Positions 40,861 through 49,513 of a stretch of DNA of 64,000 nt are shown here, in pieces (position 1 is the first letter of the stretch; every line of letters starts with the position of its first letter). This stretch comes from Bradyrhizobium betae (lineage in GTDB: Bacteria > Pseudomonadota > Alphaproteobacteria > Rhizobiales > Xanthobacteraceae), in contig NZ_MZXW01000008.1 of the NCBI RefSeq assembly GCF_004123905.1, positions 1 through 64,000 on the forward strand. Reading direction: 5' to 3'. The position numbers and the translations under genes were made by a program. Under the pieces are notes generated by a model. It saw only the letters and a program-made list of their open reading frames with translations, was not told the DNA's origin and made no database searches.

Positions 40861-41811
40861 CTAGCCCACCCGGATACGCGGATCGACGACGGCATAGAAG
40901 ATGTCGGCAAGCAGCGAGCCGATCAGCACCATGGTCGCCGAGAACATCAAAATGCCCATCACCACGGGATAGTCGCGGTAGCCGATGGAATCGAGGAACA
41001 GCCGGCCCATGCCGGGCCAGGTGAACACGGTCTCGGCGACCAGCGCGCCGCCGAGCAGCGTCGGCAACTGGAGGCCGGCGACCGTGATCATCGGCAGCAG
41101 CGCGTTGCGCAGCGCGTGCACGGTGAGAATGCGCCATTCCGGCATGCCCTTGGCGCGCGCGGTGCGGATGTAGTCCTGATTGATGACTTCGAGCATGGAG
41201 GAGCGCATGAAGCGGCCCCACATCGCGGTCTCGACCAGCGCCAACACCAGCGACGGCGCAATCAAATGATGCAGGAGGTCGAGGAAGGAACCGTCGCCGA
41301 TCGTCTGCCGGTTGCCGGCAGGCAGCCAGCCGAGCTTCACGGAGAACACGTAGATGGTGACGAGGCCGAACCAGAAGGTCGGGATCGACAGCGCGATCAT
41401 GGCGCCGACGGTCGCCAGCGAATCGAACAGCGAATAGCGGCGCAGCGCACCGAGCACGCCGATCCAGCCGCCGAGCAGCACCGCGATGATGGTCGCCGTC
41501 GCCATCAGTTCCAGGGTGGCGCCGAGATGCGAGGAGATCACCGACAGCACCGCATCGCCGTCGCGATAGGATTTGCCCCAGTCGCCTTTCAGCATGCGGC
41601 CGAACCAGTCGAGATACTGGATCGGCAGCGGGCGATCGAGCCCGAGCTGTTTGGTGACGCGCTCGAGATCCTCCTGCGTCATTTGCCCGGAGACGGCAAA
41701 CTGCGAGAGCGGCCCGCCCGGCGCCATGTGCAGGATGGCGAAGCCGATCGCCGAGACGATCACAAGCAGCATGACCGCCTGTGCAAGGCGATTGGCGACG
41801 TAACGGGCCAT
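40861..41811 (-). CDS. Dipeptide/oligopeptide ABC transporter permease (DppB-type)
   Basis: A 316-aa inner-membrane permease. MARYVANRLAQAVMLLVIVS is the hallmark first helix; the periplasmic loop APGGPLSQFAVSGQ and the EAA loop YIRTARAKGMPEWRILTVHA are family-typical, and the last helix ends in DIFYAVVDPRIRVG. It is encoded between the binding-protein gene and DppC, with tight spacing. Confidence 0.93.
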   Translation of the reverse strand: MARYVANRLAQAVMLLVIVSAIGFAILHMAPGGPLSQFAVSGQMTQEDLERVTKQLGLDRPLPIQYLDWFGRMLKGDWGKSYRDGDAVLSVISSHLGATLELMATATIIAVLLGGWIGVLGALRRYSLFDSLATVGAMIALSIPTFWFGLVTIYVFSVKLGWLPAGNRQTIGDGSFLDLLHHLIAPSLVLALVETAMWGRFMRSSMLEVINQDYIRTARAKGMPEWRILTVHALRNALLPMITVAGLQLPTLLGGALVAETVFTWPGMGRLFLDSIGYRDYPVVMGILMFSATMVLIGSLLADIFYAVVDPRIRVG

Positions 41812-41838
41812 CTCAGCCGATCCAGCGCGCCTGAGGCA

Positions 41839-43533
41839 TCAGGCCCAGTACCATTCGCGGATGTTCCAGCAATTGATGGAGGCATTGATGTTGGGCCGGA
41901 AACCTTGCAGTCCTTCCTTCACGCCTTCGGCGATGAAGCCCTGGAACAGCGGCAGGATCGCGAGATCGTTGCGGATCAGCTTTTGCAGATCGCCATAGGT
42001 CGTCTTGCGTTGCGCGAGATCGAACTGCCTGGCGCCTTCGGCAAGCAGCCGGTCGGCTTCCGCGCTCTGGTATTGATAGGTGTTGTAGCCGCGGCCGCCC
42101 TTGGCGGGAATGGCGCCGGAGCCGAAGCGCGGCGTCACATCGGGGTCGCTGCCCAGCATGAAGTTCACCCCCACGATCACCGAGTTGAACTTCGACTGCT
42201 GCCAGAAGTCGCCCCAGATCACCGCGGCCGGCATGTTATTGACGCGCATCGCCGCGCCGATCGCGCGCCAGTCCTGGATCAGCAATTGCTGGGTCTGCTC
42301 GCGCACCGCACTGCCCGAGGTCGTCGAGTTGGTGAATTCGAGCTTGACGCCGCCCTTCTCGCGCACGCCGCCGGAGCCGCGCACCCAGCCGGCCCCATCG
42401 AGCAGCGCGTTGGCCTTGGAAGGATCGTATTTGTGCTGCGGCAGGCTCTTCTGGAACGACCACGCCTGCTGCGGCACGAAGCTTTCGGTCTGCGTCGGCA
42501 GGCCGTAATAGAGCGCGTCGATGATCGCCTGCTTGTTGATGGCGAGGTAGAGCGCCTGGCGCACCGCCCGGTCGGCGAAGGGGCCGAAGTCCAGATTGGG
42601 CGCGATGTGCTCGACCGATGACGTCGACGACACGAATATCCTGCGGCCCTTCAGCGTCTTCGCCTCCTGCACGAAGTTCGGCAAAATGCCCTGCAGGCCG
42701 GTGTAGTCGACCTGGCCGGTGCGGAACTGGGTGTAGAGCACCGTGAGGTCGGGGATGTATTTGAAGACCACGCGTTCGACGTACGGCCCCTTGCCGTGAT
42801 AGCCGGTGTGGGCATTGAGCAGGATGTGGTCGCCGGGCACGCGCTCGCCCCAGCGGAACGGTCCGGTGCCAACAGGCGCGTTGTGGAACGGCGAGGCGTT
42901 CGGATCGGACACCTTCTCCAGGATATGTTTTGGCACGATGAAGGTCAGCGAGCCCAGGATCGACATGTAGGGCGAATAGGGCGCTTCCATGCGCCAGTGG
43001 ATCTCGTCCGCCGCGACGACCTTGATGTCCTTGACGAGGCTGTGGCCGACGCGGCTGCGCGCGCGGAAATTGGAATCGTTGATCAGATCGAGCGAGAACT
43101 TGACGTCGTCCGCCGTGAACGGCGTGCCGTCGTGCCACTTCACGTCGCTGCGCAGCTTGATCTTCCAGGTCAGGCCGTCGGCCGACAGGCCGCCATTCTC
43201 GATGGTCGGGACTTCGCGCGCGAGGTCGGGAACGAAATTGCCCTCGGGATCGATGTACCAGAGCAGCGAGAACACCTGCCACCAGATGCCCTGATCGACC
43301 TCGATGCCGGGCATCAGCGGATGAAACACCGTCGGCTCCTGCGACAGCGCTGCGATCACCTGCCCGCGCGGCTTGTCCGGCGGATTGGAGGGTCGTTCCG
43401 TCTGCGCGAACGCGTCGCCTGCAAGGCTCCATCCCGCCGCGGCGCCCGCGCCGAGCTGGAAGAATTGTCGGCGAGTAGGAATGCCGAGGTGATGCAGTCC
43501 GCCAGTGCCGAACTTGCCGGTGCTGTCTGCCAT
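41839..43533 (-). CDS. Dipeptide/opine-type ABC substrate-binding protein, Tat-exported
   Basis: A 564-aa periplasmic protein of the SBP_bac_5 family. The signal has a twin-arginine motif (TRRQFFQLGAGAAAGWSLAG), so export is predicted to be by Tat and folded. The mature part (VIAALSQEPTVFHPLMPGIE, LTWKIKLRSDVKWHDGTPFT) is typical of peptide and opine binding proteins. The start at 43533 (MADSTGKFG) is preferred over 43554. First gene of the operon, and divergent from the XRE-cupin gene. Ligand class by context: a peptide, opine or N-substituted amino acid. Confidence 0.9.
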   Translation of the reverse strand: MADSTGKFGTGGLHHLGIPTRRQFFQLGAGAAAGWSLAGDAFAQTERPSNPPDKPRGQVIAALSQEPTVFHPLMPGIEVDQGIWWQVFSLLWYIDPEGNFVPDLAREVPTIENGGLSADGLTWKIKLRSDVKWHDGTPFTADDVKFSLDLINDSNFRARSRVGHSLVKDIKVVAADEIHWRMEAPYSPYMSILGSLTFIVPKHILEKVSDPNASPFHNAPVGTGPFRWGERVPGDHILLNAHTGYHGKGPYVERVVFKYIPDLTVLYTQFRTGQVDYTGLQGILPNFVQEAKTLKGRRIFVSSTSSVEHIAPNLDFGPFADRAVRQALYLAINKQAIIDALYYGLPTQTESFVPQQAWSFQKSLPQHKYDPSKANALLDGAGWVRGSGGVREKGGVKLEFTNSTTSGSAVREQTQQLLIQDWRAIGAAMRVNNMPAAVIWGDFWQQSKFNSVIVGVNFMLGSDPDVTPRFGSGAIPAKGGRGYNTYQYQSAEADRLLAEGARQFDLAQRKTTYGDLQKLIRNDLAILPLFQGFIAEGVKEGLQGFRPNINASINCWNIREWYWA

Positions 43534-43748
43534 GACCAGTCTCCGTTCCCGCACGCGGCACCTCTCCCGCGCCCCGAGACCCCGGCAAAGGGACAGGAGT
43601 GGGCTTTAGTGCTTCTATATTTTTCGATCAAAAGTTCATCATGACTAAATACAGCTGTCAATCACATTGCTAGGATGCGCGACGTTTTCACTCTGAGTGG
43701 GCCTCGAACCGATGTGGTCCGGGCTGAGACGATGCATGGGAGAGCGAC

Positions 43749-44381
43749 ATGGATGGTCGCGGCGATACCAACGGCACCAAGGACGCCCCGCAGATCGGGA
43801 CCGACGATGCAGTCGACCAGCGCCTCGGCGAGACCGTGCGGCTGCTGCGGCAGCGCGCCGGCCTCTCGATCCAGGACGTCGCCACGAAGACCGGTCTCTC
43901 CAACGGCATGATCAGCCAGCTCGAGCGCGCCCGCGCGATGCCGTCGATCCGCACCCTGCGCCTGCTCAGCATCGCGCTCGACGTTCCCATTTCCTATTTC
44001 TTCGAGACCACCGATTCCGCCGACCTGCAGCGCTACATCGTGCGCAAGAACTCCAGGCGCCTGCTGCGCCTGACCGCCAGCGGCGTCGTCAAGGAGGCGC
44101 TGACGCCGGACGGCAAAGGTCAGCTCGAGCTCTACGAGCTCACGCTCAATCCAGGCGCCTCCTCGGGCACCGATTTCCTGCAGCACACCGGCGAGAAGGC
44201 CGGCTACATCCTGTCCGGCAGCTTGCGGCTATGGCTCGACAACCAGGCCCATGTGCTGGAAGCCGGCGATAGCTTCCGCTTCCCGAGCATCGTGCCGCAC
44301 ATGTTCGACAACCCGACCCAGCAGGTGGCGCGTGCGATCTGGGTGACGACGCTGCGCCAGACCGATTCGCCGGCAGGTTGA
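43749..44381 (+). CDS. XRE-cupin regulator of the dipeptide/opine operon
   Basis: A 210-aa regulator with an XRE HTH (about 22-85; VRLLRQRAGLSIQDVATKTG, SNGMISQLERARAMPSIRT) and a C-terminal cupin_2 domain (about 125-203; SSGTDFLQHTGEKAGYILSG) that probably binds a ligand of the operon. It is divergent from the binding-protein gene with a 215-bp AT-rich gap (43600-43680), which fits a shared operator, though no clear palindrome was seen. The layout matches PuuR-like regulators. Confidence 0.88.
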   Translation: MDGRGDTNGTKDAPQIGTDDAVDQRLGETVRLLRQRAGLSIQDVATKTGLSNGMISQLERARAMPSIRTLRLLSIALDVPISYFFETTDSADLQRYIVRKNSRRLLRLTASGVVKEALTPDGKGQLELYELTLNPGASSGTDFLQHTGEKAGYILSGSLRLWLDNQAHVLEAGDSFRFPSIVPHMFDNPTQQVARAIWVTTLRQTDSPAG

Positions 44382-44512
44382 GGCCGCCCGCCCGTCCGCT
44401 CCGGAAATTGCCCCTCGACGGAGGGGCGCGGAATCGGTAGCTCACATGATTGCCTGACTCCTCGACAGAGCGGCCGGGGCCAATCCGCGGCCGAATTGTT
44501 TGGTATGAGCGC

Positions 44513-46348
44513 ATGAAACCCAGGGGGCTTCTGACACTCGCGATGGCCGCGCAGGTCGTCGTGACCGCGGCGGCCCTCCTCGCCTCCTATGCCGTCACCC
44601 GAGCCGGGTTCGGCATGGCCCAGATCGTCGCGCTGCTTGCGAGCGGCGCTGTCGCGGTGCTGCTCGCACGGTTCTGCACGCGCGAGATTGAGACGGCACA
44701 AGACAAGCGCGCCGCCGCGCAACTCGCCGAGCAGGCGCAGGCCAGCGCACAGATCACGCAAGCCGTCATCAAGACCGCGCTCGATGCCTTCGTTCAGACC
44801 GACGAAAGGGGTATCGTCCTCGAGTGGAGCGTTCAGGCGGAGGCGCTGACCGGATGGACGCGTAAGGAAGCGCTGGGCGTCGACGTCGTCGACCTTCTGA
44901 TCGCCCAGCCGCTCCGCGACGGCTTCAGGCAACGCATGATGCGACTGCTGCCGGAACTGACCGATACGCCGATCGGCATCCGCTTCGAAGCGTCCCTGTT
45001 GCACCGGAACGGCGAGGCGATCCTGATCGAGGCGTCGAGCACGGCGCTCCACCTCGGAGGCCGCACCATCATCAACAATTTCGTCAAGGACGTCACCCAG
45101 AAGCGTGCCGCCGAGGAGCAGCTGATCCAGGCCCAGAAGATGGAGGCGATCGGGCAGCTCACCGGCGGCATCGCGCACGAATTCAACAACATGCTCACCG
45201 TGATCACGGGCACGATCGAGATCCTCGCCGACGCGGTGAAGGACAACCCGCCGCTCGCGACCATCACCAAGCTGATCAGCGAGGCGGCCGATCGCGGCGC
45301 CGCGCTGACGTCGAGCCTGTTGTCCTTTGCCCGCAAGCAGGCGCTGCAGCCGGCCGAGATCGACGTCAACGAATTGCTCGAAGAGCTAGCAAAGCTGCTG
45401 CTGGCGACCTTCGACAAGAAGATCGAGATCGTGACCAGGCTCGACGGCAACGCCTGGCTCGCCTTCGCCGACCGTGGCCAATTGAGCTCGGCGCTGCTCA
45501 ACCTCGCGATCAACGCCCGCGATGCGATGCTGGACGGCGGCAGGCTGACACTGTCGACGCGCAACGTCGTATTCGGCGTGCGCGAGGCGGTCGCGGTCGG
45601 CGCCGGCTATGCCGGCGACTATGTCGAGATCGAGATCGCCGACAGTGGCACCGGCATTCCGCAGACCATCCTCGAGCGCATCTTCGATCCCTTCTTCTCG
45701 ACCAAGGACGTCGGCAAGGGCACCGGGCTCGGGCTCAGCATGGTGTTCGGTTTCGTCAAGCAGTCCGGCGGCGGCATCAAGGTCTCTTCCGTCGAAGGCC
45801 GCGGCACGACATTCACGATCTATTTGCCGAAGGCCGAGACCAGCACGCTTCGCCCGACCGGTTATGACCAGCGTAAGGTCGTCGGCGGAACGGAAACCAT
45901 CCTCTGCGTCGAGGACGACCGCGACGTCCGCCAATACGTCACGGTGCAGCTCGAAAGCCTCGGCTACAAGGTCATCCCCGCCGCCAACGCGACCGAGGCG
46001 CTCGCCATCGCGGCCGCGGGCACGCCGTTCGATCTGCTCTTCACCGATATCGTGATGGCCGGAGCCTTGAATGGGCGGGAGCTCGCCGACGAGATGGTGG
46101 CCGCGCGTCCCTCGCTGCGGGTGCTGTTCACGTCGGGCTATGCCCACGACGCCCCGCATGGGCCGGGACACGCCACCATGGGCGCGCCGCTTCTGACTAA
46201 GCCCTACCGCAAAGCCGAGCTCGCGCGCATGCTGCGCCGCTCTCTCGACACCGCCGTCGATGCCGCGGGCGATCCGATCCCGACGCCCTACTCGGTGCAG
46301 GCCGACGTCGAAGGCTTTTTGCGCAAATCCGAGCGCGACGGCCGTTAG
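44513..46348 (+). CDS. Hybrid histidine kinase with PAS, HisKA, HATPase and receiver domains
   Basis: A 611-aa membrane sensor kinase. Two hydrophobic helices (LLTLAMAAQVVVTAAALLAS and AQIVALLASGAVAVLLARF) precede a coiled linker and a PAS domain (about 85-200). Then comes HisKA with phospho-His H222 in GGIAHEFNNMLTV and HATPase_c with NARD, DSGTGIP and GKGTGLGLSM (about 320-440). The REC domain at 462-590 has D512 in LLFTDIVM and Lys in LLTKPYRK. The start at 44513 is chosen because it begins the first helix. No response regulator or output gene is adjacent, so its partner is unknown. Confidence 0.92.
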   Translation: MKPRGLLTLAMAAQVVVTAAALLASYAVTRAGFGMAQIVALLASGAVAVLLARFCTREIETAQDKRAAAQLAEQAQASAQITQAVIKTALDAFVQTDERGIVLEWSVQAEALTGWTRKEALGVDVVDLLIAQPLRDGFRQRMMRLLPELTDTPIGIRFEASLLHRNGEAILIEASSTALHLGGRTIINNFVKDVTQKRAAEEQLIQAQKMEAIGQLTGGIAHEFNNMLTVITGTIEILADAVKDNPPLATITKLISEAADRGAALTSSLLSFARKQALQPAEIDVNELLEELAKLLLATFDKKIEIVTRLDGNAWLAFADRGQLSSALLNLAINARDAMLDGGRLTLSTRNVVFGVREAVAVGAGYAGDYVEIEIADSGTGIPQTILERIFDPFFSTKDVGKGTGLGLSMVFGFVKQSGGGIKVSSVEGRGTTFTIYLPKAETSTLRPTGYDQRKVVGGTETILCVEDDRDVRQYVTVQLESLGYKVIPAANATEALAIAAAGTPFDLLFTDIVMAGALNGRELADEMVAARPSLRVLFTSGYAHDAPHGPGHATMGAPLLTKPYRKAELARMLRRSLDTAVDAAGDPIPTPYSVQADVEGFLRKSERDGR

Positions 46349-46425
46349 TGCAAGTCTGACCGATGGACAGCACGTGCGGGGTTGGGCAAAACTCCGGCGC
46401 AACCGGAATTCATTGGAGGCGAGCC

Positions 46426-46890
46426 ATGACGTCACTCGAAAAGACTGCACTGGAAAAGGGCATTACCGCTGCTGGCACCGGCTATGGCGGCAAGAGCTGG
46501 AATATCCTCGGCCAAGTCTATTTCCCCAAGGCTGTCACTGATTCCACCTTCGCATTCGAGACCAACAGCGATCCCGGCCAGTTCGTGCCGGTGCACATCC
46601 ATCCGACCCAGGACGAGTTCATCCTGGTGCAGGAGGGCACACTCGACCTCAAGCTCGACGGCCAATGGGTCAAGGCCCATGCCGGCGACCTCGTGCGCCT
46701 GCCGCGCGGCATCCCGCACGGCTATTTCAACAAATCCGACAAGCCGGCCCGCGCGCTGTTCTGGGTCTCGCCGATGCAGAAGCTGGAGGCGTTGTTCAAC
46801 CAGCTCCACAATCTGACCGACCCCGCCGAGGTCGTGCGCATCTCGGCCCTGCACGAGGTCGACTTCCTGCCGCCGGAAGCCAACGACTAG
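46426..46890 (+). CDS. Cupin-domain protein
   Basis: A 154-aa cytoplasmic protein with a single cupin_2 fold. The metal-binding motif is PVHIHPTQDEFILVQEG (His, His, Glu) and the second motif PRGIPHGYFNKSD (His). The start at 46426 follows TTGGAGG at the right distance. Its function is unknown; related small cupins are dioxygenases, isomerases or sugar-nucleotide enzymes. It stands alone, after the kinase gene. Confidence 0.8.
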   Translation: MTSLEKTALEKGITAAGTGYGGKSWNILGQVYFPKAVTDSTFAFETNSDPGQFVPVHIHPTQDEFILVQEGTLDLKLDGQWVKAHAGDLVRLPRGIPHGYFNKSDKPARALFWVSPMQKLEALFNQLHNLTDPAEVVRISALHEVDFLPPEAND

Positions 46891-46930
46891 GCTACGATCC
46901 CCCGATCGACGAATCGTTGGGGAACCGGCC

Positions 46931-48001
46931 ATGCGTGGACATCATATCATCGCGACCATTGCGGGACTTGGGCTGATCCTTACGACATTCGCCGTGAGCC
47001 AGGCGCAACCGCTCACGGCGAAGCAATCGGATGCGCAAGCCGCCTACGATCGCGCGCTCGGCGATTTCAAATCAATCCTGGCCGAACGGCGCCGCCAGAT
47101 CGAGACGAAGCAGCCGTTGCCGAACCTGCCGGGCCAGGCGCTCTATCTCGCGCGCGTCGCCATGATCAGCGCCTACAAGGATCTCACCGACGCCGTGCCG
47201 TCGCGTATCGGCAAGCCGAACAAGTTCGGGATTCCGCCGACCTATTTCGATGCCGCGATCGAGCCGCTGGTCGACGAATATGCAGACATCTTCGAGATCA
47301 TGGAGGCACCGCCCGCGAACGCGCAGAATTCGGCGACGCCGTTCAAGGACGTGGTCGATCTCGGCACTGCGATTGCGCGCGCCAAGGGGCTTGCGCCTGC
47401 TGACGCCGACGCCGCGGGCCGCATCAGCCTGGGGCTGTTCTATGCCGAGACGAACGGCAAGCAGAACGTCCGCAATGCGCGCTCGAACACCTATATGGGC
47501 AGCTTCCAGACCGGCCCGTCCGAGGACCGCAACGGCCAGCGCAAATGGGAGGCGATCAAGGGCACGATCGCGGCCACCGATCCCGCATTGAACGCCCGCG
47601 ACGACAAGGAAGAGGCGCGGTCCCGCGGCACCGATCGCCGCTTCAATCACTGGACCAATGTGCGCGATGGCCTCATGAACGCGCATGCGGAGCTGTTTGC
47701 CGAGATCCCGGCGATCGCGAAGACGCTGCCCGATCCGATCGAGCAGATGAAGCTGTTCGAACTGATCCAGATCATCCCAACACCGACGCGCTCAGCACTC
47801 AAGTCGGGCGATCTCCTGAACTACAGGGTGTCCAATCCCACCATCATGAAGCACCTGCGCAACAACAGCATCTTCGCCTTCGGCAAGGTCGACCGGGCGC
47901 GAAGCTCGGCCAGCTTTCGCGAAATTTTGGGCGCGATGTGGCTGTTCAAGCGCAAGTTCGATAAGGCAATGACCAAATACGCCGAGATCAAGCCGCGCTG
48001 A
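46931..48001 (+). CDS. Secreted protein of unknown function
   Basis: A 356-aa exported protein. Signal peptide MRGHHIIATIAGLGLILTTFA...SQA. The mature region is rich in charged residues, with one striking block, GLFYAETNGKQNVRNARSNT and YMGSFQTGPSEDRNG (about 172-205). There a Glu followed by a Tyr/Met-Gly-Ser-Phe-Gln stretch recalls lysozyme-like active sites, but the rest shows no family that I recognise. It could be a peptidoglycan-acting enzyme or a binding protein. It is transcribed after the cupin gene and ends before an inverted repeat. Confidence 0.6.
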   Translation: MRGHHIIATIAGLGLILTTFAVSQAQPLTAKQSDAQAAYDRALGDFKSILAERRRQIETKQPLPNLPGQALYLARVAMISAYKDLTDAVPSRIGKPNKFGIPPTYFDAAIEPLVDEYADIFEIMEAPPANAQNSATPFKDVVDLGTAIARAKGLAPADADAAGRISLGLFYAETNGKQNVRNARSNTYMGSFQTGPSEDRNGQRKWEAIKGTIAATDPALNARDDKEEARSRGTDRRFNHWTNVRDGLMNAHAELFAEIPAIAKTLPDPIEQMKLFELIQIIPTPTRSALKSGDLLNYRVSNPTIMKHLRNNSIFAFGKVDRARSSASFREILGAMWLFKRKFDKAMTKYAEIKPR

Positions 48002-48051
48002 GGGACCTGTCGGCGCGGAGCACGTGGCACCGGCTCGCCCAACTTGCTCCG

Positions 48052-48135
48052 CCGTCATTGCGAGGAGCCCTTGCGACGAAGCATTCCAGGACCGCGGAAC
48101 GATTCTGGATTGCTTCGCTTCGCTCGCAATGACGG
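48052..48135. repeat. CATTGCGAG inverted repeat, copy 3
   Basis: Starts CCGTCATTGCGAGGAGCC and ends GGATTGCTTCGCTTCGCTCGCAATGACGG. The outer arms match copies 1 and 2. It lies between the convergent 3' ends of the secreted-protein gene and the peroxidase gene. Confidence 0.85.
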
Positions 48136-48156
48136 AGGAGGGGGCGCCGTCTCGCC

Positions 48157-49500
48157 TTAGTTCTCCGGCTTGTAGCCGTCCGTCAGCGTCTTCAGGAAGG
48201 CGATGATGTCGGCTTCGTCCTGCTCCGTCATCGCCGGCTTGTCACCGGGGTGACGATCGAACGGCGGATCGATGACGTCGACATTGGCGTGATATTTTTG
48301 CGGCAGGTCGTCGTACTTCCGCACGGTGCCGTCGGCGGCGCGCGGAAACACCCTTTCCGGATTGGTGTCGCGGAAATTGTAGAAATCCATCACCTGTTCG
48401 AGCGTACTGAAGACGCCGTTGTGGAAGAAGGCGTGGCGCGTGGCGGTGTTGCGCAGCGTCGGCGTCAGGAACATGCCGCAATATTGCGTCTGCTCGGAGA
48501 TGTCGGTGCGATGCGGACCGCAGACGCCGAGGTCGAAATAACCGGCGTCGCGATTACCCGCTAGCGCAGCATTGCGCGGCGCGCCGAGCGCCTCGTATTG
48601 ATGATCGGTGAACAGCGGCGGCAGGCCGTCGCGGGTCGGTGCCGAGGTGTGGCATCCCGCGCAATTGGCCTTGTCAGAATCGTTGAACGCTTGCAAGCCG
48701 CGCAGCTCGCTCCCGGTGAGCCGCGCCTTGCCCTCAAGCCAGTAATCGTACTTGCTGGTATAGGGATGGAAGCTGACTTCCTCGACCTGATAGCGCGCCA
48801 CCGCGAACATCGCCTCCGCGATCAGCAGCCGCTGATTCCTCAGCACACCGGCGCCGAACAGTTCGACGAAGCGGTTGACATAAGGCGCGCGGCGCAGCTT
48901 GTCCGCGACGATCTCGGCGCTGCCGCCGTCCATCTCGTTGGGATCGAGTAGCGGAAACAGCGCCTGATCCTGCAACGTGTCGGCGCGGCCGTCCCAGAAC
49001 AGGCCGCCCTGCGGCACGATGTTCGCCGATGCGCCGGTGCCGCCCGCGGTCTTGGTCGTGCGCGCCGCCTGCTGGCCGAGCGCGGCCATCTGCGCGAGAT
49101 CGATGACGTTGTCGTCGTCGCCCTTGTCAGGGCCGATGCTGAAATTAGGGTGGCGGTCGAGATAGGTCAGCGACGGCACCGCGCGCGCGCCTTGGCGCGA
49201 CAGGTTGGCGCCGCCAAGCATGACCGGCCCGTCATTGGGCGGACCGTAAGCATGATCCGGGCTGTGGCAGGACCCACATGAGAGCGTGCCTGACGACGAC
49301 AACGAGGCGTCGTAGAAAATCTCCTTGCCGAGCTGCGCCATCGCGGACAATTGCGCGACCGGCGGTCGCATGAGACGAACCGGGTTGGGGTTCAAACCCG
49401 TCTGGTTCGTCTCCGCAAATCCTTGCGTCCCGGCAGCAAAGACGGCGCCGGCCAGACAAAGCAGGCCGGCGCCGAAGAGCCACGTGGTGCGGCTGTTCAT
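48157..49500 (-). CDS. Diheme cytochrome c peroxidase (CcpA/MauG family)
   Basis: A 447-aa periplasmic diheme protein. Signal peptide (about 1-23) followed by two heme c sites: CGSCH at 75-79 and CAGCH near 281-285. Sequence around them (SSSGTLSCGSCHSPDHAYGP, LFWDGRADTLQDQ, FLTPTLRNTATRHAFFHNGV) is typical of bacterial cytochrome c peroxidase/MauG proteins. It may reduce peroxide or oxidise a protein partner. It is 13 bp downstream of the phosphoesterase gene on the same strand, so the two form an operon with an Irr-box-like site upstream. Confidence 0.92.
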   Translation of the reverse strand: MNSRTTWLFGAGLLCLAGAVFAAGTQGFAETNQTGLNPNPVRLMRPPVAQLSAMAQLGKEIFYDASLSSSGTLSCGSCHSPDHAYGPPNDGPVMLGGANLSRQGARAVPSLTYLDRHPNFSIGPDKGDDDNVIDLAQMAALGQQAARTTKTAGGTGASANIVPQGGLFWDGRADTLQDQALFPLLDPNEMDGGSAEIVADKLRRAPYVNRFVELFGAGVLRNQRLLIAEAMFAVARYQVEEVSFHPYTSKYDYWLEGKARLTGSELRGLQAFNDSDKANCAGCHTSAPTRDGLPPLFTDHQYEALGAPRNAALAGNRDAGYFDLGVCGPHRTDISEQTQYCGMFLTPTLRNTATRHAFFHNGVFSTLEQVMDFYNFRDTNPERVFPRAADGTVRKYDDLPQKYHANVDVIDPPFDRHPGDKPAMTEQDEADIIAFLKTLTDGYKPEN

Positions 49501-49513
49501 ATGACTGGACGTC

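Noticed and set aside
40859-41221. Longer N-terminus for the DppC-type permease (frame open to 41221)
   Set aside because: It is antisense-like, Arg/His-rich, overlaps the DppB gene's coding frame and lacks a membrane pattern; the permease family starts at 40858.
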